Source: Mariprofundus sp. (GTDB lineage: Bacteria; Pseudomonadota; Zetaproteobacteria; Mariprofundales; Mariprofundaceae). From it: a DNA stretch of 11,386 bases. The notes beneath the pieces are model-generated. The model did not search any database. It was not told the DNA's origin and saw nothing but the letters and a program-made list of their open reading frames with translations. Shown in pieces: positions 6,459 to 11,386 of the stretch (position 1 is the first letter of the stretch; the number at the start of each line of letters is the position of its first letter). The stretch covers positions 1 to 11,386 of the forward strand of contig JAUZQI010000172.1 of assembly GCA_030951095.1 (NCBI GenBank), in the 5' to 3' direction. Position numbers and translations under genes: made by a program.

Positions 6459-7489
6459 ATCAGAATCTCCTCCAGTGCTTTCAGCACTGCATCATTTTCC
6501 CTGCCCGTGCCTATCGTGATGCGCAGGCAGTTGGCAAGCAAGCCGCGCGTGCTGTTCATGTTTTTAATCAGAATATTGCGCTGTTTCAATTGTTCAAATA
6601 CCGCATCGGCATCGGCCACGCGAATCAACACAAAGTTGGTTTGCGATGCAAACACTTCAACCGCATCCATGCCGGACAACGATGTCATCACCCGTTCACG
6701 CTCGGCCCTGATATCGGCAGCCTGCTGCTCGAACAGGTCGAAATGATCCAGCAGAAACGATGCCGAAGTCTGCGTCAGCGCATTGATATTATAGGGCATG
6801 CGCACCTTGTTCATATGCGCAATCTGTTCGGCTTCGCCAACCAGATAACCCAGCCGCAGGCCGGCCCAGCCCAGTTTGGAGAACGTGCGCAATATCATGA
6901 CATTATCGGCAATCAGATGTGTGTGATTGCGTTCGGCAAACGGGCCGTAGGCTTCATCAATGACCAGCAGACCGTTAAACCCTTCAGCAATTTTTCGAAT
7001 CGTTGTTTCCGGCCATAGATTGCCGGTCGGATTATTCGGGCAGGCCAGAAACGCGACTTCCGCCTTCTCACGCGCACAGACCTGTAAAAAATGATCCGCA
7101 TCAAGACTGAAATCAGCCGACAGCGGTACCGAGGCCACCGGTCGTTTGAGCCAGTGCGAAACCAGATCATACATGACAAATGTCGGCAATGGCACAACAC
7201 ATGTACCGGGGCAGATGGTAATGAGAATCATCTGAATAATTTCATCGGAACCATTACCCAATAGAATCTGATCGGCGTTCACACCTGCATGGGCGGCAAT
7301 TTTGCCGCGCAATTCAGCCATATCGGCATCCGGATAACGGTTGATATCAACCGCTTCCAGCATTGTACTCAACTGCTCACGCAAACCATCCGGCATGGCG
7401 AATGGATTCTCCATGGCATCGAGCTTGATCATGCCGCCGCTATCCGGCACATGATAGGCCGCCAGGGCTTTGATATCGCTTCTGATCAT
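6455..7489 (-). CDS. hisC: Histidinol-phosphate aminotransferase HisC
   Basis: HisC is a PLP-dependent fold-type I aminotransferase that converts imidazole acetol phosphate to L-histidinol phosphate using glutamate. LDAMENPF near the N-terminus, [16 protein letters not shown] and [14 protein letters not shown] (with the PLP lysine) are all present. From the ATG at 7487-7489 it has 344 residues, a normal length, and begins [14 protein letters not shown]. The frame stays open to an ATG at 7543, but none of the upstream ATGs has a ribosome site and the extra residues look unlike the family. The chosen ATG also lacks a Shine-Dalgarno, but its ATGA overlaps the stop of a 25-codon mini-ORF coming from hisD, so re-initiation may deliver ribosomes. 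The 3' end overlaps hisB by ATGA. Confidence 0.95.
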   Translation of the reverse strand: MIRSDIKALAAYHVPDSGGMIKLDAMENPFAMPDGLREQLSTMLEAVDINRYPDADMAELRGKIAAHAGVNADQILLGNGSDEIIQMILITICPGTCVVPLPTFVMYDLVSHWLKRPVASVPLSADFSLDADHFLQVCAREKAEVAFLACPNNPTGNLWPETTIRKIAEGFNGLLVIDEAYGPFAERNHTHLIADNVMILRTFSKLGWAGLRLGYLVGEAEQIAHMNKVRMPYNINALTQTSASFLLDHFDLFEQQAADIRAERERVMTSLSGMDAVEVFASQTNFVLIRVADADAVFEQLKQRNILIKNMNSTRGLLANCLRITIGTGRENDAVLKALEEILI

Positions 7490-7563
7490 ATTTGATTGAC
7501 TCGTTCGCCCACCGAACATCCATGTGCGGCAGAAAAGCTCCATTGAAAACAGCTGTGCATCAT
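7486..7563 (-). CDS. Possible 25-codon coupling mini-ORF between hisD and hisC
   Basis: The frame starts with ATG at 7561-7563, sharing one base with the hisD stop (TAATG). It reads [10 protein letters not shown]... for 25 residues and stops with TGA at 7486-7488, which overlaps the hisC ATG as ATGA. A GAAAGG ribosome-site candidate (complement of 7573-7578) lies 9 nt before its ATG, inside the end of hisD. The peptide resembles no known protein. The arrangement looks like a translational relay keeping ribosomes on the message to reach hisC, which has no ribosome site of its own. It could also be fortuitous, the double overlap being the only support. Confidence 0.4.
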   Translation of the reverse strand: MMHSCFQWSFSAAHGCSVGERVNQI

Positions 7564-8864
7564 TATGATGTGCCTTTCAAACGGAGTTCCAGCGTCAGCG
7601 CGTGCGCCTGCAAGCCTTCGCGATGGGCCAGATGCACGGCAGCAGGCCCAATTTTCTCAACAGCCTCACGGGTGGCTCGAATCAGACTGCTGCGTTTCTG
7701 GAAGTCATACACCCCCAATGGAGAAGAAAAACGTGCCGTGCGGTTGGTCGGCAAAACGTGATTGGGCCCGGCGATATAATCTCCCAGTGCTTCCGGCACA
7801 AAATGACCGATGAAAATGGCTCCGGCATGTTTGATGGACGGCAAAATATCGTCCGGATTTTCCAGTGCCAGCTCCAGATGCTCGGGAGCAATTACATTGA
7901 CCACATCAGCCGCCTCGGCCCAATCAGCAACATGAATCAATGCACCGTGCGTTTCAACCGATGCACGCGCAATCGCAGCACGCGGCAATACTGCCAGGTG
8001 CGCCTCAATCGAGGCCGCCACCTGATCCAGCAGATGTTTATCGGTGGAAATCAGAATACTCTGCGCCGCTTCATCATGTTCAGCCTGTGACAGGAAATCG
8101 GCAGCAATCCAGCTCGGGTTGCCACCATCGGCTACCACGACAATCTCGGATGGCCCGGCAATCATATCAATACCGCAGGTACCGAACACCTGTCGCTTGG
8201 CCGCAGCCACAAATTTGTTGCCCGGCCCGACAATTTTATCCACCGCCGGAATCGTTTCGGTGCCATAAGCCAGCGCAGCTACGGCCTGCGCCCCGCCCAC
8301 GGCAAATCCGCGCTGCACACCGGATACGTGGGCAGCAGCCAATACCAGCTCATTCATTTCACCGCCCGGAGTCGGCACCACCATGACAATCTCTTCCACA
8401 CAGGCCACCTGCGCCGGCACCGCATTCATCAATACCGAAGACGGATAGGCAGCCTTGCCTCCCGGCACATACAGACCAACCCGATCCAGCGGTGTGATGC
8501 GCTGGCCGAGGGTCATGCCAATGTCATCGCTATATTCCCAGTTTTCCTGTTTCTGATGCTCGTGGTAAGCACGAATACGATTAGTGGCCAGTTGCAATGC
8601 CTCGCGATCTGTATCGGATACATTATTCCACGCTTCCAACATGCGTTCACAGCTAATTTCAATGCTGTCCCCGTTGCAAGCCCATCCGTCAAAGCGTTCG
8701 GTATATTCGCACAGCGCTGCATTACCGCGCTGTTTCACATCAGCAAGAATGTCCGCCACCAGCCCCTGCACATCATCGCCGGTATCAGCTTCGCGGGACA
8801 GCAATGCATCGAGTTTGTCGGAAAAATCAAGCTGCTGTGAATCCAGTCGTAGAATCTTGCTCAT
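7563..8864 (-). CDS. hisD: Histidinol dehydrogenase HisD
   Basis: HisD (433 residues) is a zinc-dependent, NAD-linked enzyme that oxidises L-histidinol in two steps to histidine, the last reaction of the pathway. Zinc-ligand and catalytic segments are visible in order: [10 protein letters not shown] (Gln/His), APEHLEL (catalytic Glu-His), AGPNHVLPT with the zinc Asp in GDYIAGPNH, and the C-terminal [11 protein letters not shown] (His). [13 protein letters not shown] and [11 protein letters not shown] are family signatures. I place the start at the ATG 8862-8864 (MSKILRLDS). It has AAGGAA (complement of 8871-8876) 6 nt upstream, whereas the frame's earlier ATG at 8924 lies inside hisG and adds residues foreign to the family. 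The hisG stop overlaps this ribosome site, leaving a 10-nt gap. Confidence 0.97.
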   Translation of the reverse strand: MSKILRLDSQQLDFSDKLDALLSREADTGDDVQGLVADILADVKQRGNAALCEYTERFDGWACNGDSIEISCERMLEAWNNVSDTDREALQLATNRIRAYHEHQKQENWEYSDDIGMTLGQRITPLDRVGLYVPGGKAAYPSSVLMNAVPAQVACVEEIVMVVPTPGGEMNELVLAAAHVSGVQRGFAVGGAQAVAALAYGTETIPAVDKIVGPGNKFVAAAKRQVFGTCGIDMIAGPSEIVVVADGGNPSWIAADFLSQAEHDEAAQSILISTDKHLLDQVAASIEAHLAVLPRAAIARASVETHGALIHVADWAEAADVVNVIAPEHLELALENPDDILPSIKHAGAIFIGHFVPEALGDYIAGPNHVLPTNRTARFSSPLGVYDFQKRSSLIRATREAVEKIGPAAVHLAHREGLQAHALTLELRLKGTS

Positions 8865-8874
8865 GTTTCGTTCC

Positions 8875-9561
8875 TTATGCCTGATATTCAGCTTGATTTT
8901 CAACAGCCTGACGTAACCGCTCAATCATCGGCTGAATTTGCTGCCTGTGCGTGGCAAAGCTGGCCGGATTGGCAATCAGGCGGCTGGAAATATCGAACAG
9001 CGTTGTCTCTTCGACCAGACCATTGGCTTTCAGTGTGCCACCGGTTTCAACCAGATCAACAATGCGCTCGGCCATGCCTACCAGCGGTGCCAGTTCCATC
9101 GAACCATACAGATGAATAATCTCGGCCTGGACACCCCCGGATAGAAAATATTCGGTTGCCAGATGATCGTACTTGGTGGCCACCCGGATTCGACTGCCAC
9201 GCTCGGGAGGACCGGCATTCACCAGCGCCTCCGGCCCGCACACACACAGACGGCAGCGACCGATATTCAGGTTCAGTGGTTCATACACATGAGGGCGATA
9301 TTCCAGCAGCGAGTCGCGTCCTGCGATACCGAGGTCGGCAGCACCCTGCTCAACATAGGTGCAGACATCGGCAGGCCGGATGATCAGGAATCGAATCTCC
9401 TGCCCGTCAGCGTCACCGCTCACCATCAGCTTGCGTGTTTTCTGTACATCTTCAGCCGGATTCAGACCCGCAGCAGCCAGCAGTGGAAGTGTCTGATCCA
9501 GAATTCGTCCTTTGGACAGAGCAATCGTTAATGGTCTTGAATCACTCCCACTATCAAGCAT
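8875..9561 (-). CDS. hisG: ATP phosphoribosyltransferase HisG, short form
   Basis: HisG catalyses the committed step, joining ATP and PRPP to give phosphoribosyl-ATP. At 228 residues it is the short form (HisG_S): the catalytic bilobal domain is complete, but the C-terminal ACT-like regulatory domain (about 80 residues) of long HisG is absent. Motifs are [10 protein letters not shown] near the N-terminus, [10 protein letters not shown] in the middle and the PRPP-binding loop [15 protein letters not shown] near 165-180. Short HisG enzymes are normally active and feedback-inhibited only as a hetero-octamer with HisZ, a HisRS paralogue, which is not in this window. The start ATG (9559-9561) overlaps the murA stop by 8 nt and has GGGAG (complement of 9571-9575) 9 nt upstream within murA. 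Confidence 0.96.
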   Translation of the reverse strand: MLDSGSDSRPLTIALSKGRILDQTLPLLAAAGLNPAEDVQKTRKLMVSGDADGQEIRFLIIRPADVCTYVEQGAADLGIAGRDSLLEYRPHVYEPLNLNIGRCRLCVCGPEALVNAGPPERGSRIRVATKYDHLATEYFLSGGVQAEIIHLYGSMELAPLVGMAERIVDLVETGGTLKANGLVEETTLFDISSRLIANPASFATHRQQIQPMIERLRQAVENQAEYQA

Positions 9562-10849
9562 TCAGTTGCGCTCCCTTTATCCAGTTTTCGCTAACACTGT
9601 GTCGTTCAATACGGGCGCCAAGCTTACCCAGCTTTTCCTCAATACGCTCATAACCGCGATCAATGTGGTAAACACGCGACACAACCGTCTCACCTTCTGC
9701 AGCAAGGCCGGCCAGGACCAGCGAAGCCGATGCACGCAAATCAGTCGCCATCACCGGCGCACCGGAAATACGTGCGCAGCCATGCACTACCGCCATATTG
9801 CCATCCAGACTGATGTCTGCCCCCATGCGGGCCAGCTCCTGCACATGCATAAAGCGATTCTCAAAAATGGTTTCCCGAACCACACTGGTACCTTCGGCCA
9901 GCGTCATCATGGCCATAAACTGGGCCTGAAGATCAGTCGGAAAGCCCGGGTGCGGCAGCGTATGAATATCTACGGCCTGCAAACGCCCCTGCGCCTTGCA
10001 ACGCACAAAATCTGTTCCGCGTTCTACCACTGCGCCCGTATCTTTCACCTTGGCCAGAAAGGCTTCAAGTGCAAGCGGATCAACATTCGTCACGGTCACA
10101 TCACCACCGGTAATCAGACCCGCAGCCAGATAAGTGGCCGTTTCAATCCGGTCAGCAATCGTCGTCATCTCACCGGACTCAAGTCGTTCCACGCCCTGAA
10201 TTACAATGCGATTCGTGCCATCGCCTTCAATATTGGCCCCAAGGCCGCGTAGCGACTCAGCCAGATTAACAATCTCGGGTTCCCTGGCTGCGTTATCCAG
10301 AATGCTTGTGCCCCGGGCCAGCACAGCAGCCATCATCAGGTTCTCTGTGCCGGTTACCGTTACCTGATCAAACGAGATAATGGCCCCCGTCAATCCTTTA
10401 TCGGCCCGGGCTATAATATCACCCTGTTCCACTTCAATGCTTGCACCCATCGCTTCCAGACCCTTCAGGTGCATATCAATCGGTCTGGCACCGATTGCAC
10501 AACCACCCGGCAAACTGACCCTGGCCTGACCGAAACGGGCCAGTAATGGCCCCAGTACCAGCGAGGAAGCCCGCATGGTTTTCACCAGTTCATATGGTGC
10601 CTCGGATTTATTGGCCGGACGCGTATCCACATGCAGACAATGCTGGTCATCATACTCAACATCCGCTCCCTGCCATGCCAGCAGGGTCATCATTGTTGAA
10701 ATATCGCGTAGATGCGGGATGCGACGGTAGGTCACGGGGCCATCAACCAGAATAGCCGCTGCAAGTAACGGAAGCGCTGCATTCTTGGCACCACTGGCCT
10801 CAATGGTGCCGGATAGCGGCACGCCGCCCTGAATGATAATTTTATCCAT
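9554..10849 (-). CDS. murA: UDP-N-acetylglucosamine 1-carboxyvinyltransferase MurA
   Basis: MurA (431 residues) transfers enolpyruvate from PEP to UDP-GlcNAc, the first committed step of peptidoglycan synthesis, in the cytoplasm. Lys22-Asn23 (GAKNA) matches the conserved KN substrate site. The active-site loop [18 protein letters not shown] has the catalytic Cys117, the residue alkylated by fosfomycin in sensitive enzymes, so this version has the usual Cys rather than the resistant Asp. [12 protein letters not shown] carries the catalytic Asp, and [13 protein letters not shown] the conserved Arg. The start MDKIIIQGG is standard, with AGGT (complement of 10855-10858) 5 nt upstream. It leads the his cluster and overlaps hisG by 8 nt; murA directly before hisG is a recurrent proteobacterial arrangement. 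The upstream leader contains strong hairpins. Confidence 0.98.
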   Translation of the reverse strand: MDKIIIQGGVPLSGTIEASGAKNAALPLLAAAILVDGPVTYRRIPHLRDISTMMTLLAWQGADVEYDDQHCLHVDTRPANKSEAPYELVKTMRASSLVLGPLLARFGQARVSLPGGCAIGARPIDMHLKGLEAMGASIEVEQGDIIARADKGLTGAIISFDQVTVTGTENLMMAAVLARGTSILDNAAREPEIVNLAESLRGLGANIEGDGTNRIVIQGVERLESGEMTTIADRIETATYLAAGLITGGDVTVTNVDPLALEAFLAKVKDTGAVVERGTDFVRCKAQGRLQAVDIHTLPHPGFPTDLQAQFMAMMTLAEGTSVVRETIFENRFMHVQELARMGADISLDGNMAVVHGCARISGAPVMATDLRASASLVLAGLAAEGETVVSRVYHIDRGYERIEEKLGKLGARIERHSVSENWIKGAQLNA

Positions 10850-11223
10850 AGTCTACCTGCCGCATTTATTGCCAGGGAAACGCTGATTTCTTGCAAGACG
10901 CAATAAATCAGCACCTCCCGGAAGAAGGCCGGGAACGCTAACGGTTGGAAGCTGGCCGAACAATGCCTGTGAAGTGCCAATCAGACACCGCCTGCATCAT
11001 TCACAAATACTTCCGCGCCTCGCCAGTTCTCTTGACTGCAATGCAATATTCATGCCCCCGACCCTCTCTCTGGCAAGCGTATTCACCTTGCCAGTTTTCC
11101 GTATACACCACTACGTGCTTCTCTTCGAAATTCATTGCAAACAAGAGCCCGGCGCAATCATCACGGTGACCACGAACAATACAGGCTATGTATGGCTGCC
11201 CTTGATGGTTATGCTTTCGCACC
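10850..11223. other. Divergent murA-thrB intergenic region
   Basis: This 374-bp gap should hold divergent promoters for murA (minus) and thrB (plus). I found no convincing -35/-10 pair for either. The murA-proximal part carries the hairpins listed separately. The thrB-proximal part (11001-11225, minus) is open for 74 codons and reads like a plausible protein. However, its ATG is the complement of thrB's own ATG (shared CATG), it has no ribosome site, and a stop lies 9 nt upstream, so I do not call it. A near-repeat GCCAGTTYTC occurs on the plus strand near 11022 and 11090. Confidence 0.5.
10864..10934 (-). promoter_or_regulatory. murA leader: nested alternative hairpins
   Basis: In the murA leader transcript, the segment 10912-10900 can pair with 10894-10882. 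That gives 12 bp with one internal mismatch (10890/10904) and a 5-nt loop (10895-10899). Part of the same segment (10908-10900) can instead pair perfectly for 9 bp with 10872-10864, just 5 nt before the murA ribosome site. The two folds exclude each other. A further 6-bp hairpin (10916-10921 with 10929-10934, loop of 7) lies upstream. No U-run follows, so it is not a simple terminator. It could be a translational or attenuation control, or debris of a dispersed palindromic repeat. Confidence 0.5.
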
Positions 11224-11386
11224 ATGTCCGTCTATACTGAGCTTGCACACACTGATATCAGCGCCATTCTTGCTGATTACAGCCTTGGCACCCTCTCTGC
11301 TTTTGAAGGCATTGCCGCCGGCATTGAAAACAGCAACTTTTTTATTGCCACACAGGGTGGAAATGCCGGGCGCTATGTACTGACGA
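11224..11386 (+). CDS. thrB: Homoserine kinase ThrB, 5' part (cut by window)
   Basis: The first 54 codons of a plus-strand gene run off the window's right edge. The product begins MSVYTELAHTDISAILADY and continues with FEGIAAGIENSNFFI and RYVLT. This pattern matches the N-lobe of the aminoglycoside-phosphotransferase-fold homoserine kinase (ThrB type II, as in Pseudomonas), which phosphorylates homoserine in threonine synthesis. It is not the GHMP-kinase type of E. coli ThrB. The ATG at 11224-11226 fits the family start; no clear Shine-Dalgarno is visible before it. It is divergent from murA. The active-site residues of the C-lobe lie outside the window and cannot be checked. Confidence 0.88.
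   Translation, partial: MSVYTELAHTDISAILADYSLGTLSAFEGIAAGIENSNFFIATQGGNAGRYVLT

Noticed and set aside
7490..7543. Longer HisC starting at the ATG at 7543 (18 extra residues)
   Set aside because: No ribosome site precedes it, the extra residues do not look like the family, and the start at 7489 matches typical HisC and overlaps the mini-ORF stop.
8865..8924. Longer HisD starting at 8924 inside hisG
   Set aside because: The added 20 residues are just the hisG 3' end read in another frame. The ATG at 8864 has a good ribosome site and gives the normal family length.
10850..11223. Classical histidine attenuator with a His-codon leader peptide upstream of murA/hisG
   Set aside because: No short frame with consecutive His codons and no terminator hairpin with U-run is present.
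1..11386. CRISPR array, tRNA/rRNA genes, transposase or prophage genes
   Set aside because: No regularly spaced repeats, no tRNA-like cloverleaf or rRNA sequence was noticed, and no integrase or transposase reading frame exists; the repeats present are non-coding fold-back elements.

Overview
The window is a bacterial chromosomal segment, most likely from a Pseudomonadota (beta/gamma/zeta-type) genome. The evidence is the gene order murA-hisG-hisD-hisC-hisB-hisH-hisA-hisF, a short-form HisG, a monofunctional HisB and a divergent aminoglycoside-phosphotransferase-fold homoserine kinase (ThrB). I cannot name the genus. Nearly all genes lie on the minus strand, so the description runs from high to low coordinates.

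Right edge (11224-11386, plus strand): the first 54 codons of thrB, cut by the window. A 374 bp divergent intergenic region (10850-11223) separates it from murA and carries a pair of mutually exclusive hairpins in the murA leader.

Middle (10849-3539, minus): murA, then seven histidine-biosynthesis genes (hisG, D, C, B, H, A, F). Most junctions overlap or are tightly spaced, which suggests one transcript with translational coupling. Together they cover the committed step (HisG), the IGP synthase heterodimer (HisH+HisF), ProFAR isomerisation (HisA), IGP dehydration (HisB), histidinol-phosphate transamination (HisC) and histidinol oxidation (HisD). Absent from the window are hisI and hisE (steps 2 and 3), a histidinol-phosphate phosphatase, and hisZ, the partner a short HisG normally needs.

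Left-middle (3473-356, minus): a DedA/YohD-like membrane protein is followed by the complete AmmeMemoRadiSam trio: a MEMO-family protein, an AMMECR1 protein and a radical SAM enzyme. The trio is tightly coupled, with an ATGA overlap and then a 2 nt gap. Its biochemical role is not established as far as I know, and it is the best candidate here for an undescribed system. Left edge: a 32-residue Lys-rich mini-protein gene (66-164) and a symmetrical intrinsic terminator (37-67), the first clear intrinsic terminator on the minus strand anywhere below murA.

The least ordinary material is non-coding. Two different inverted-repeat elements (4304-4430 and 5806-5873) sit directly upstream of hisF and hisH, the two subunits of one enzyme. 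In each case the end of the inverted repeat supplies the GGTGA ribosome-binding site and would also fold part of it into a stem. A 48-nt pure-purine tract (3482-3529) separates the his genes from the dedA/AmmeMemoRadiSam block. A 25-codon mini-ORF bridges hisD and hisC through TAATG and ATGA overlaps.
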